Assembly (NCBI RefSeq): GCF_000499845.2 | Contig: NC_023750.2 | Coordinates: forward strand, 34,550,823 to 34,614,822 | Source: Phaseolus vulgaris | Taxonomy: Eukaryota > Streptophyta > Magnoliopsida > Fabales > Fabaceae | Reading direction: 5' to 3' | Length of the DNA: 64,000 nt | Part shown: positions 1 through 10,546 of the stretch, piece after piece | Numbering within the stretch: the stretch's first letter is position 1 | Layout: every line of letters starts with the position of its first letter | Notes under the pieces: generated by a model | The model's input: only the letters and a program-made list of their open reading frames with translations | Database searches by the model: none | What the model was told of the DNA's origin: nothing | Made by a program: the position numbers and the translations under genes

Positions 1-201
1 CAGATTCATCACTCAAGGACCAAACATATTGAGATAAGACATCATTTCATCAGGGATCATGTACAAAATGGGAACTGTGAAGTGAAGTTTGTGGAGACCA
101 AACTGCAATTAGCTGACATTTTCACATAGCCTTTACCAAAAGAGAGGTTTTTCTTCTTAAGAAATGAGTTAGGTATTCTTAATCTTAATAATCTCTCTTA
201 A
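1..201 (+). pseudogene. C-terminal end of Ty1/copia RNase H (Sirevirus-like element A)
   Basis: Reading frame 1 from the window edge encodes the last part of a copia RNase H, with the block [14 protein letters not shown] followed by LADIF and PLPKERFFFLRNELGIL, and it stops at TAA 199-201. This family motif normally ends the pol polyprotein, whose RNase H degrades the RNA strand during reverse transcription. An in-frame TAG at 127-129 replaces a codon in the highly conserved FTKPLP block, so this copy is broken. The start lies outside the window. It belongs to the same element as the LTR at 530-1661, to which it is joined by about 330 bp of untranslated sequence. Confidence 0.85.
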
Positions 202-529
202 ATCTGTTTTTTGGTACATGCTAAAGTTTATTTGTGAAGACAAATAGGGGGAGAATTAATTGGTTCTTGTATATCTTTGTCTGATACTGCACAAAATGTT
301 AAAATCTCTGATATGAAAGTGTTTTTTGTTGCTGCTGATAGAAACAACCGATTGTTTCGTGTAAATAACCGATTGTTTATTATGTTTCATGCTTTAAAAG
401 AGTAATAAACTAACTTGCTGCTGTAAGAAGCTTTGGATAGTATAAATGCTTTTTCTGCAGGAACTGCTTCAGATTTAATCAGATCAAACACAAGCACTAG
501 GGATTTGTCTTCATCAAATAGGGGGAGAT
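202..529 (+). other. 3' untranslated region and polypurine tracts of element A
   Basis: There is no coding signal. Two polypurine tracts of the form AATAGGGGGAGA occur, one at 242-254 and one directly before the LTR at 518-529. Such a tract primes plus-strand DNA synthesis, and repeated tracts in this position are known for Sireviruses. A paired motif AAACAACCGATTGTTT-like sits at 342 and 363. Confidence 0.7.
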
Positions 530-1661
530 TGTTGAACCTTGTGGTGTTCAAGTTTTGAAGAATCCAAATCCTTTGAAGGATGTTGAAGCCTCTGCTATGC
601 TTGATGTTGTTGTGCTGGTTTAAGCTTTGTTCTGGGGTAGTTTATATGTGGTAATCCACCCTATGATTAAATCTAAAGCATTAACATTCTCAATCTTTGT
701 GAAAGTAAAATGTTTTCAAACTAAGTTAAAACAACCGATTGTTTTGTCGAAACAATCGATTGTTTATACTTAGGTGTTTTGAGAAAAAGATTGAAAACTG
801 TTTTGAATGGTTGAACTGTTAAAGTACCAAAACAACAGATTGATTCGAGGAAACAACTAATTGTTTGTTTTGGGACCATAACAGAAAAACTGTTTTCTCT
901 TTGACTGAGCTTTAAATGTGTTAACTGCTTACGCTCTAGTCATTAAATGCTTTGACCATTTTTTAATGCAATTTAAGAGTTTGTTAAGATTTGATAACAA
1001 ACTACATATTTGAAAAAATTCAGAAAAACAGATTTGACAATTAAGAAACTTTGACAAAGTTTTTCCAAAGATATTTTCAAATTGCTGAGATTGCTAAGAG
1101 TTTGTGATTGATCAAAGTGTTGGAATAGGATTCTGCTTGTATTGATTTCAGATTATCTTCTTTAACAAGTGTAATCCTTGTACTCTGTTGAACAATTCAT
1201 TTCTGTGTTTGTTGAAGATTGGCTGTGTGTTCTTGAGGTGTTCAAGATCAGCAATCTTAGTGTTGGCCAAGGAGAGTGTGTTTCTTGAGGTGTTCAAGGT
1301 CATTCTCTTGGTTGTGGTGTAAGTGATCAAGTGGTGATTGCTTAGTGAATTTCCTCAGGGTTCTGAGAAGACTGGATGTAGCTCTGGATTTGGAGTGAAC
1401 CAGTATAAACAACTGTGTACAATTTCTCTATCCCTATCCCTTTAAATTCAGTTTTGTCTATTAATAACTGGTATAAACAACCGATTGTTTCGGTAAAACA
1501 ACCGATTGTTTTTCCGGTATTGTGCTTTTGCTTTATGTTTTGAAAAACTGAATTCTTAATCAAGGTTTTCTTGAAGTAATTTTCATTCTAATCTTAAAAG
1601 TTTACTAAAATCTTTCTTAAACAATTCACCCCCCTCTCTTTTAAGGCCATAAATTCTAACA
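530..1661 (+). repeat. 3' LTR of Sirevirus-like element A
   Basis: The repeat starts TGTTGAACC just after a polypurine tract and ends TTCTAACA, giving the usual TG...CA ends. It is 1132 bp and aligns along its length with the LTRs at 1866-3001 and 7201-8301. It carries three paired palindromic motifs at 729/750, 830/851 and 1475/1496, the same relative places as in the other two LTRs. The five bases after it are ATATT, and the matching upstream copy would be outside the window. Confidence 0.85.
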
Positions 1662-1865
1662 ATATTGAAGTGTCTGAAGTCTTTAGGATGCCTTCTTCTT
1701 GTACCACACTTCCTCTAGAATCTCTCCATCTAGAGGTCTTAAACATGTTAGGTTTATGAGATCAACTGCAATCTTTATTGCTTCACCCCATAAAGAATTT
1801 GGGAGATTAGCACCTTACAACATACATCAGACTTTCTGTTCAATAGTATGATTCATCCTTTCGGC
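1662..1865 (-). pseudogene. Ty1/copia integrase, distal part (interrupted copy)
   Basis: On the minus strand the sequence reads AERMNHTIEQKV, then LPNSLWGEAIKIAVDLIN and PLDGEILEEVWYKK, the region after the catalytic glutamate in Tnt1-type copia integrases. Two stop codons and a frameshift break it. It is the continuation of the integrase segment at 8302-8930: the 5 bp TCGGC next to position 1866 is repeated at 8302-8306, so element B has split a single gene. Integrase normally inserts element cDNA into the chromosome; this copy cannot do so. Confidence 0.85.
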
Positions 1866-3001
1866 TGTTGAACCAAGTGGTGTTTAATGTTTTGAAGAAT
1901 CCAAATCCTTTGAAGGATGTTGAAGCCTCTGCTTTGCTTGATGTTGCTGTGCTGGTTTAAGCTTTGTTCTGGGGTAGTTTAAATGTTGTAATCCACCCTT
2001 TGATTAAATCTCAAGCAATTAGCATCTCAATCTTTATGAAAGTAAAATGTTTTTCAAACTAAGTTGAAACAACCGATTGTTTTGTCGAAACAACCGATTG
2101 TTTATACTTAGGTGTTTTAAGAAAGATTGAAAACTGTTTTTGAATGGTTGAAACTGTTAAGTACCAAACCAACCGATTGATTCGAGGAAACAACCGATTG
2201 TTTGTTTTGGAATCATAACAGAAAAAATGTTTTGTGTTTGACTGAGCTTTAAATGCTTTAACTGTATACGCTTCAGTCATTAAATGATTTGACCTATCCT
2301 TTAATGCAATTTAAGAGTTTGTTAAGATTTGATAACAAACTACATCTTTGAATATATTAAGAAAAACAGATTTGAGAATTAAGTATCTTTTGACAAAGTT
2401 TTTCTAAAGAGTTTTTTCAAAGAGCTGAGATTGCTAAGAGTTTGTGATTGATCAAGGTGCTGGAATAGGATTCTACTTGTATTGATTTCAGATATTCATC
2501 TGTAACATGTGTAATATTTGTACTCTGTTGAACAATTTGTTTCTGTGCTTGCTGAGATTGGCAGTGTGTTCTTGAGGTGTTCAAGATCAACAATCTTAGT
2601 GTTGGCCAAGGAGAGTGTGTTTCTTGAGGTGTTCAAGGTCATTCTCTTGGTTGTTGTGTAAGTGATCAAGGTGTGGTTGCTTAATGGATATCCTCAGGGT
2701 TTCTGAGAAGAATGGATGTAGCTCTGGTTTGGAGTGAACCAGTATAAACAACTGTGTACAATCTCTCTATCTCTAACTCTTTAAATTTAGTTTATTTGTT
2801 GTTTGCTGGTATAAACAACCGATTGTTTCTACGAAACAACCGATTGTTTTTCTGGTACTACAGCTTTTGCTTGCTGTTTTGGCTAACTGAATTTTTGAAT
2901 CAATTGGTTTCTAAGATAAATTCATTCTAGTTTTTGAAAAGTTTGCGAAAACCCTTTTAAACTATTCACCCCCCTCTAGTTTAAAGCCATCTTTTCTAAC
3001 A
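1866..3001 (+). repeat. 5' LTR of element B
   Basis: The LTR is 1136 bp, begins TGTTGAACC and ends TTCTAACA. It should hold the promoter and polyadenylation signals, which I cannot place exactly. Paired motifs lie at 2067/2088, 2166/2188 and 2813/2834. It resembles the 3' LTR closely, apart from about 35 bp missing from the 3' copy near its end. Confidence 0.9.
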
Positions 3002-3003
3002 AT

Positions 3004-3020
3004 TGGCATCAAGAGCTTGG
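3004..3020 (+). other. Primer binding site of element B
   Basis: TGGCATCAAGAGCTTGG lies two bases after the 5' LTR. It resembles the initiator methionine tRNA complement used by most plant copia elements, with a few mismatches, and would prime minus-strand DNA synthesis. Confidence 0.75.
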
Positions 3021-3060
3021 TTCTTGAAAGTTATTCAAGTTGATCTTAAATATCTTTTAA

Positions 3061-4790
3061 ATGGCTGATAGACTACCGTTTGGGGAAGGTGCTTCAATTA
3101 ATAGACCGCCTTTGTTCTGTGGTTTGAACTACCAGTTTTGGAAAGTAAGAATGAAAATATTTATGGAATCTCTTGACAAAGGAATTTGGGATGCAATTGA
3201 AAATGGCCCTTTTATCCCAAAGTTTGAAAAAGATGGATCTGTCATTGAGAAGCCATGGTCTCAATGGACTGATGCAGAAAGCAAAAAGGCCAAATCCGAT
3301 TGCATTGCCAAAAATATTATAACCTCTGCTTTAAATTCTGATGAGTTTTTCAAGGTCTCACAATGCAAATCATCAAAAGAAATGTGGGACACTTTAGAAG
3401 TCACTCATGAAGGAACAAATGAGGTGAAAAGAGCTAGAAAGCATGCTCTCATCCAAGAGTATGAGATGTTTAGAATGCTTAAAGGAGAAACAATAGCTGA
3501 GGTGCAGAAAAGGTTTACACACATCATCAATCACCTTATAAGCCTAGACAAGACGTTTGACAAAGAAGAGTTGAACATCAAGATCTTGAAATGTCTTGAT
3601 AGAGCATGGCAACCAAAGGTAACTGCTATTTCCGAATCTAAAGATCTAACATCATTGAGTGTTGCTTCTTTGTTTGGAAAGCTTAGGGAACATGAGCTAG
3701 AGATGAATAGACTCAATGTTCAAGAGAGTGAAGATAAGCACACAAGGAACATAGCCTTGAAAGCATCCAAGCACAAGGAAAAGCAAGATTCAAGTGATGA
3801 TAGTGATGAGGAAAATCTTAGCTTGCTGTCAAGAAAGTTTAGCAAATTCCTAAAGAGAAACCGCAACAAAGACAACAACAAGGATAGGTATGGAAACAAG
3901 AAACCCAAAGAATTAATTCAAATAACTATACTTGTTTTGGTTGTGGTGAGCAAGGTCATATAAAGGCAGATTGTCCTAACAAGAGCAAAGAGAAAAAGAC
4001 TAGTTACAAGGAGAAGAAAGGCAAGACAAAAAGAGCCTACATAACTTGGGATGAAAATGAGGTGTCATCATCAAGTTCTTCATCAAGTGAAGATGAAAAA
4101 GCAAACATATGTTTGGTAGCTGAAAATGATGATGAATCTTGCAGCTCAAGTGAGGTAAGTTCATGTGCTTCCTTAAATGAACAAAATTATAGTGAATTTC
4201 TTGAAGCTTTTCAAGAAACACATGATGAAGCTAATAGATTGATTCTTTCAAACAACCGATTGAAAGATCTTAACAGTGGGCTTGTAAAGAAAGTTAAATC
4301 ATTTGAAGAGGATCTGAGAAAAGCAAAAAGTGATTTTGAAAAATTGGAAAATCATTTCAAAAATGCCTCTTGCAAGTGTGATACTCTCATTTGCACAAAT
4401 TGTGAAAATCTTGAGAAAAAGGTTCACTATCTTGTTGAAACTGTGGACAAGCTTTCAAAGGGGAAATCAAACTTTGAGAATGTCTTGGCATCTCAAAGCT
4501 GTGTTTTTGGAAAGGCTGGTTTAGGCTTCAACCCACAAAACAAGCAAGATAGGTTTTCAAAAAGTTTTTTAAGAAAATATGAAAAACAACTGATTGTTAA
4601 GACGAAACAACCGGTTGTTAAATGCTTTTACTGCATGAAGAAAGGCCACTCTGTTAGATTCTGTAAAATTAGAAAATATTATGTTCCTAAAGGTTTTATG
4701 AAATGGATTCCTAAGGGATGTGATGTTTCTAATTGCAAAGAAAAGTCAAACAGACCCAAATTTGTAAGGGGACCAAATCTTGCTACTTGA
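3061..4790 (+). pseudogene. Copia-type gag with UBN2 domain and two zinc knuckles, frameshifted
   Basis: Gag forms the cytoplasmic particle that packages element RNA. The ATG at 3061 opens a 300-codon frame with a gag-polypeptide (UBN2-type) region, including GLNYQFWKVRMKIFMES near the N-terminus and a charged, serine-rich end. A one-base frame change at about 3911-3924 moves translation out of frame. In the new frame follow a CCHC knuckle CFGCGEQGHIKADC (3933-3974), a long acidic and coiled-coil-like stretch, and a second knuckle CFYCMKKGHSVRFC near 4624, ending at TGA 4788-4790. Only this single lesion is obvious. One paired palindromic motif (4584/4605) and one single motif (4250) lie inside the coding sequence. 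Confidence 0.85.
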
Positions 4791-5564
4791 AATTGTTTAT
4801 GCAGGAAAAATAAAGAGAAAAAGAAGAACTGAGCCATCTAATCAAGCTGTTGAAGAAAAAGGCAGTCATTGAAGCTGAATCAATGCTATACAAAAGATCT
4901 AAACAGTGAAAAGGAGTTTTCTTGATCAACAAGCAATTGGCTCATTAAAGAATCAACATAAGGATAAGACTTTCTTTTATTTGTTCTCAATTTCTGTTTC
5001 AAAGTTCTTTCTTGTGATAAATTTTCTTTTAATCAATGTCATCTGCTTTAAACTGCTTCTGCTTATGGTTAAAATTTCAAAATCAAGTTTTTAACTGCTG
5101 CAGAAAAACAACCGATTGTTTCTTCGAAACAACCGATTGTTTTGAGACTGACAACACTATGAAGAAATTGATTTAATTGCTATTTTGAATTTCTATCCGT
5201 TGCAGATCAATTTAAAAGACAGAATCTTGGTCAAAGGATCTGTGTTGAAAGCTGATTATGTTCAGAAAGAAGTTACAACAGTCAAAAAGGAATATATTCC
5301 AAAATCTTGGAAATTCAAAGAGCCTTAATGACTAGTCAAAGATCACATGTGAAGACCGTGTGATTTTCAGCTTTTTCTGACATTTTCTGTGCAGAACAGA
5401 GTCAAGTCCTCTCTCTCTGAAAATCAGGTACCCATTGAATGAAATTAAATTCAAATTGATTCTCTTACTGCTAAAATCAGGTGCAGATCTCTTCCACAAG
5501 AACAACCAATTGCAACATCTCTTGCAATATCTCTTGCACCATCTTTTGCAAAAATCTGTGAAGT
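4791..5564 (+). other. Internal noncoding region of element B at the place of the missing pol
   Basis: This stretch joins the end of gag to the env-like gene. All frames are closed by stops and no protease, integrase or reverse transcriptase motif can be seen, so about 4 kb of pol has been lost. It holds one paired motif at 5106/5127. Confidence 0.6.
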
Positions 5565-6796
5565 ATGCTCTCCTCTTTTTCCGTCTCTGCTGTCATGGAG
5601 TCAACCCCTCCCACGTCCAAGAGAGTCAAAACCAGGGCTGTAAGGTCTGGAGGAAGGCTGGAAGGCTGGTTTTCTGGAGACAATGATCTCATTGAGAAGT
5701 ATAGATATGAGACAAGTATCAAGAAGATAAACAACCCCAAGGTTGTATGCTTTGATTGGCTGAAAAGTCAAAAGCTTGATATTGTAAGAAGGCTGCTCAA
5801 GGATCAATCTCTCAGAAAGTTCCTAGAGATGAAGGGAAACATTTATCCAGATTTGGTAAGGGTGTTCTACTCAAAGTTGAAGTTTGAGGGAAACAATCTA
5901 GTTTCTCATGTGAAAGGTGTGGAAATGGAGATAACTCATGAAGTTTGGAATGCTGTTGCTGGACTTAAGTTTTCTGGTCTGAGAATCAACAAGGGAAACC
6001 TTGGTGTGGTGGAGGATTTTAATAAAATCCAGTTCTACAAAAGTTGCTTGAAGAATCAACATGCTCAAGTTAGTAATGCTCAGTTGGAGGTTTGAAGCTT
6101 GATGAGAGGTTGCTTGCTCTCATTGTAACTTGGATTCTAACTCCAAGGGGGAGTAATCACTCTGTGCTAATTGAAGAAGATCTGGTTTATATCTTCTGCA
6201 TCACCAAGAAAGTCAAGATCAATTGAATTCATATAATCAAAGAACACATGCAAAAAGCCATGAGGTTAGGTGATTATCATTATCCCTATGCTGTTTTAAT
6301 ATCTAAGTTTCTACTCTATTTTGAAGTTAATCTTGAAGATGAAACTTTTGAGCTGGTCAAGTCAACTCAAGAGTTGAACAATGGATCACTCAGCAAGATG
6401 GGCTTTACAAAAGTAGGTGGAAAATGGATAAGCAAGGATGGTGATCATGGTGCCTCATCTAGTGGTGCTGCTAATCTTGAACAAGATGAACCTGCTGATA
6501 TGGATGTTCAACATGAAGATCCAACTGAAGATTTTCAAAATGCAGGACCTAGTGCTGCTGATGGACATCAAGGAGAAAGAATGCCAACCATGTCGTCTTT
6601 TGAAAGACTCATGGTGAATAGGCTTGATAGCTTTGCTGAAAATCAAAGGAGCCTCCATGATCTCTGTGTTAGTAATTTCCAAGGGATTGACACCAGGTTT
6701 GACAACATGGATGCAAGGTTTATGACTCTGGATGAACAGATTGAAGCTGTCCAGAATCAAATCTTTGATCTTCAGTTTGCTGATGAAGAAGAATGA
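5565..6796 (+). pseudogene. Envelope-like (ORF2-type) gene of a Sirevirus, broken
   Basis: Some Sireviruses carry an extra gene after pol called envelope-like; its role is unproven. Here a frame from 5565 gives a serine/threonine-rich start, then the block VVCFDWLKSQKLDIVRRLL, then VWNAVAGLKFSGLRI, and stops at 6093-6095. The next part, starting with LDERLLALIVTWILTPRGSN, continues in another frame, has a TGA near 6224, and then runs open to TGA 6794-6796 with an acidic middle and a predicted coiled-coil end (LDEQIEAVQNQIFDLQF). So there is one frameshift and one nonsense change. I see no clear signal peptide or membrane segment, so the name reflects position and family resemblance only. It could equally be labelled a plant-transposon protein of unknown function. 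Confidence 0.7.
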
Positions 6797-7200
6797 AGGA
6801 AAAACAACCGATTGGTCATCGAAACAATCGATTGTTTTTTGGCTGTTCTTTTCTAGTTTTAAAATTTCTTTCCTTCTGCTGTTGTTGTTTTATTCTGATG
6901 TAATCAAAACAATATCTTGTTTTATCTCTTATCTTTGTCTATTTGTGAAGACAAATAGGGGGAGATATATGTTGTGTTTCTAGTTTGTTTTAAGTTTCTG
7001 TTTTTCAGTTGATAAAACAGTTTGGAATATGTAATATATCTTTGATGTTAGATGTTTTAAGCTTTAAACTGTTTATCTGTATGCTAACAGAATATCAGAA
7101 GTTCAATGTATTGCTCAAAGTTCTATTGTAGGAATTGCTTCAGATTTAATCAGGTACAACACAAGCATCAGGGATTTGTCTTCATCAAATAGGGGGAGAT
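6797..7200 (+). other. 3' untranslated region of element B with two polypurine tracts
   Basis: This is noncoding. A paired motif lies at 6802/6822, the only pair spaced by 20 rather than 21 bp. Polypurine tracts AATAGGGGGAGA occur near 6953-6965 and immediately before the 3' LTR at 7189-7200. The arrangement matches the 3' region of element A. Confidence 0.7.
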
Positions 7201-8301
7201 TGTTGAACCAAGTGGTGTTTAATGTTTTGAAGAATCCAAATCCTTTGAAGGATGTTGAAGCCTCTGTTTTGCTTGATGTTGTTGTGCTGGTTTAAGCTTT
7301 GTTCTGGGGTAGTTTATATGTTGTAATCCACCCTTTGATTAAATCTCAAGCAATTAACATCTCAATCTTTATGAAAGTAAAATGTTTTTCAAACTAAGTA
7401 GAAACAACCGATTGTTTTGTCGAAACAACCGATTGTTTATACTTAGGTGTTTTGAGAAAGATTGAAAATTGTTTTTGAATGGTTGAAACTGTTAAGTACC
7501 AAACCAACCGATTGATTCGAGGAAACAACCGATTGTTTGTTTTGGAATCATAACAGAAAAATTGTTTTGTGTTTGATTGAGATTTAAATGCTTTAACTGT
7601 ATACGCTCCAGTCATTAAATGCTTTGACCAATCTTTTAATGCAATTTAAGAGTTTGTTAAGATTTGATAACAAACTACATCTTTGAATATATTAAGAAAA
7701 ACAGATTTGAGAATTAAGTATCTTTTGACAAAGTTTTTCTAAAGAGTTTTTTCAAAGAGCTGAGATTGCTAAGAGTTTGTGATTGATCAAGGTGCTGGAA
7801 TAGGATTTTACTTGTATTGATTTCAGATATTCATCTGTAACAAGTGTAATCTTTGTACTCTGTTGAACAATTTGTTTCTGTGCTTGCTGAGATTGGTTGT
7901 GTGTTCTTGAGGTGTTCAAGATCAGCAATCTTAGTGTTGACCAAGGAGAGTGTGTTTCTTGAGGTGTTCAAGGTCATTCTCTTGGTTGTTGTGTAAGTGA
8001 TCAAGGTGTGGTTGCTTAGTGGATATCCTCATGGTTTCTGAGAAGACTGGATGTAGCTCTGGTTTGGAGTGAACCAGTATAAACAACTGTGTACAATCTC
8101 TCTATCTCTAACTCTTTAAATTCAGTTTATTTGTTGTTTGCTGGTATAAACAACCGATTGTTTCTACGAAACAACTGATTGTTTTTCTGGTACTACAGCT
8201 TTTGCTTGCTGTTTTGGCTAACTGAATTGCTGAATCAATTGGTTTCTAAGATAAATTCATTTTATTCACCCCCATCTAGTTTAAAGTCATCTTTTTTAAC
8301 A
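7201..8301 (+). repeat. 3' LTR of element B
   Basis: It starts TGTTGAACC and ends TTTTAACA, 1101 bp. Paired motifs are at 7402/7423, 7501/7523 and 8148/8169. Relative to the 5' LTR it lacks about 35 bp before the CACCCCC block near 8265 and shows scattered substitutions, so the insertion is not brand new. Confidence 0.9.
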
Positions 8302-8930
8302 TCGGCTACTACATTCAGTTAAGGAGTCTTTGGTTGTGTCTTTATCATTCTGATGTCATACATCTTGCAATAGGCTTCAAAAGGACCATGGTACTCTCCA
8401 CCATTGTCTGCTTTCAGACACTTAACATTTTTCCCAGTCTCACGCTCCACTAGAGCATGGAATTCTTTAAATTTTAACAGTACCTGGTCTTTGGTTTTTA
8501 GCAAGTACACTCATACTCTTATTGAGTGATCATCAATAAATTTTACAATGTAGTAGGCTCCAGCAAAAGATTTTTCAGATGGTGCAAAAACATTTGTATG
8601 CACAAGTTCAAGTACCTCCTGTCTTCGTGAGGGATCGCCTGATCTCTGAAAACTGACTCTGCATTGTTTACCATAAATGCAATCAGTACAGGATTCCAAG
8701 ATTTAACCCTTTATACATGGGAAGTGGTTTTTGGCAGGCATCTGGAGTGCTTTCTCACTCATATACCCCAATCATTTATGCCAAAGATCTTGGGAGTTTG
8801 TAGCAACATTTTCTTCTCCAGAACAAATTTTTCCTTGCATAATATAAAGGGATCATTCCTTTGAATAGATATTCCTCACACTGGTGGTGCTATGTCTTTG
8901 TCAAGAAGAATGGATAACTTCGTATATGTT
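8302..8930 (-). pseudogene. Ty1/copia integrase, proximal part (interrupted copy)
   Basis: The minus strand shows a degenerate gag-pre-integrase region (SEKALQMPAKNHF), the zinc-binding CTDCIYGKQCRVSF, then the core with IVKFIDDHSIRV and VKCLKADNGGEYHGPF, which carries the second catalytic aspartate. Stops near 8510 and before 8310 and several frame changes make it nonfunctional. It belongs to a Tnt1-type element older than element B, which inserted at its 3' side; the rest of the domain is at 1662-1865. The upstream boundary near 8930 is approximate. Confidence 0.85.
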
Positions 8931-8984
8931 TACTTATATTATGCTTTTTGTTTTAATATATTGTGATTTCTGATTTTTATACTT

Positions 8985-10240
8985 ACATTATTTTTGTTGA
9001 ACATATAGAAAATTGAGACTGGTAAAAATATTGGATGAGTTGAAATGTGGAAGATCACACATAAGAGGAAAAGTGACACCTATGTGAATGATGAAGCTAT
9101 GGAGATTGAGGGTTTTCAAAATATGCATTGTTTGTTTCCTATAATGTTCATGATATATTAATTGGCTGAAATGTTTGTTGTTTTGATGATGATATATTGT
9201 TTTGATTGGTTGATTAATGGTCTGAAATGTTTTATGTTTTGATGATGATATATTGATCATCATATACTATTTTGATTGTAAGTATTAGACAAAGAATTGG
9301 TATTATAAATAGCTACATTTTACTGCAATGGCAGCTAATTTGGTGCATGCATCCATCAATGAGGTATCAGTATACTTAAATCTTTATTGGTGTCTGCTTT
9401 TATTTTATAATTATAAACATTGAAAATTCTTAACTTTAAATTATTTATTATTTATTTTAGGCATCTGATGTTGGAAGTGGTGCACCATCACCTAATCAAG
9501 TAATAAAATCAAGTGCTAGAAGCAAAAATGATTAAGGAAGATGAGAAAGCAAAACTGAAGCAAAACTGATTAGGGATATGGGATGAACATGTTGAAATAG
9601 TTGTAATAGTCTGAATGATATGATATTTAAAAATATTGTGTATTTTCTTTACTTTTGAACAATTATGTATCAACTTTGTTCTAATTTTCAATGCAATGAA
9701 TGAATATTTATATCTTTCTATAGTATTTAATTTTATTAGTACTTACTTTTTTTTATTACGAAAACATATTTAATTAAATGATATTATAATTAAATATGTT
9801 TAGTTGTTTAATTAGGCAAATGAGATTATAAAAACCGGTAGCTGAATTCCATTTATTTAGAATTAAAATTACGCCAGTTGAAACTAACGTATTATTTTTT
9901 ACAATTTAATTATAATACAGAGTTAAAAACATCATATTATGTCATATATAATGGTGTTTATATGTGTTGTATTTTGTGATGAATTCATTTTCAATGAAAT
10001 AAATTACGACAATTTTGAATGACATTAATTACATACAAAAACTGTCACTTTTATACAAAGCATTAAATGGCGAGTGTTGCAATGGGTTGCATAGGACTGT
10101 CATATTAAACTTTTTGGCGGTCAGTTCTATGGCAGTTTTGAAAATCACCACACACATATATTGTCGTGTTTATAAACACCATTTTATACGAAAATAATTG
10201 TCATCGCATACACGAATTTTTGTAATTACTGTTTGGGGGA
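8985..10240 (+). mobile_element. 3' fragment of a CACTA (En/Spm) transposon
   Basis: The piece carries the last exons of a Transposase_24-like gene (9009-9535) and then a degenerate CACTA end. Its end region, read on the minus strand, matches the termini at 56964 and 43134, including the TTATTTTCGTATAAA block, the AAGTTTAAT block and an end TTTTGTAATTACTG that is a decayed TTTTTGTAGTG. The 5' half of the element is missing; it abuts the copia fragment. Confidence 0.65.
9009..9535 (+). pseudogene. Transposase_24-like (TNPA-related) gene, last exons
   Basis: After an AG at 9007-9008 the sequence reads VEMWKITHKRKSDTYVNDEA, typical of the plant CACTA-associated Transposase_24 family, with a TGA just before it. 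A short exon may end at the GT after 9363. The last exon is 9461-9535 after TTTTAG, encoding GAPSPNQVIKSSARSKND and a stop. The same terminal exon is found on the minus strand at 57579-57652 and 43763-43840. The protein family binds subterminal repeats; this copy is truncated and has a stop. Confidence 0.6.
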
Positions 10241-10546
10241 TTTGGACTTATAGAAATAACATATTCTTTAAAGATGGAATTGTACATTAATTACATACAA
10301 AAACTGTCACTTTTATACAAAGCATTAAATGGCGAGTGTTGCAATGGGTTGCATAAGACTGTCATATTAAACTTTGTGGCGGTCAGTTCTATGACAGTTT
10401 TGGAAACCGCCACACACGTATATTGTCGTGTTTATAAACACCACTTTATACAAAAATAACTGTCATCACATACATACATGAATTTTTGTAATTACTGTTT
10501 AGGGGATTTGGACTTATAGAAATAACATATTCTTTAAAGATGAAAT
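10016..10546 (+). repeat. Tandem duplication of 262 bp covering a CACTA end and its flank
   Basis: Two copies start near 10016 and 10278 with period 262. Each contains the CACTA subterminal sequence, the decayed end TTTTTGTAATTACTG and the adjacent non-transposon sequence GGGATTTGGACTTATAGAAA. Short frames of about 60 codons in each copy are chance readings of the repeat. Confidence 0.85.

Larger units (their letters stand above)
1866..8301 (+). mobile_element. Sirevirus-like LTR element B, gag plus env-like gene, no pol
   Basis: Two LTRs (1866-3001 and 7201-8301) in the same orientation are flanked by the exact 5-bp duplication TCGGC at 1861-1865 and 8302-8306. Inside are a primer binding site, a broken gag, about 770 bp of noncoding sequence, a broken envelope-like gene and two polypurine tracts. 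No protease, integrase, reverse transcriptase or RNase H motif is present. With 6436 bp it is much shorter than a full Sirevirus, so it is a non-autonomous internal-deletion form that would need proteins from relatives such as element A. Confidence 0.85.

Noticed and set aside
2059..2280. Minus-strand frame of 73 codons in the LTR, repeated at 7394-7615
   Set aside because: It is kept only because the LTR is duplicated; it reads through the paired palindromic motifs and has no domain.
10015..10459. Two similar 60-codon plus-strand frames
   Set aside because: They arise from a tandem duplication of a CACTA end, not from a duplicated gene.
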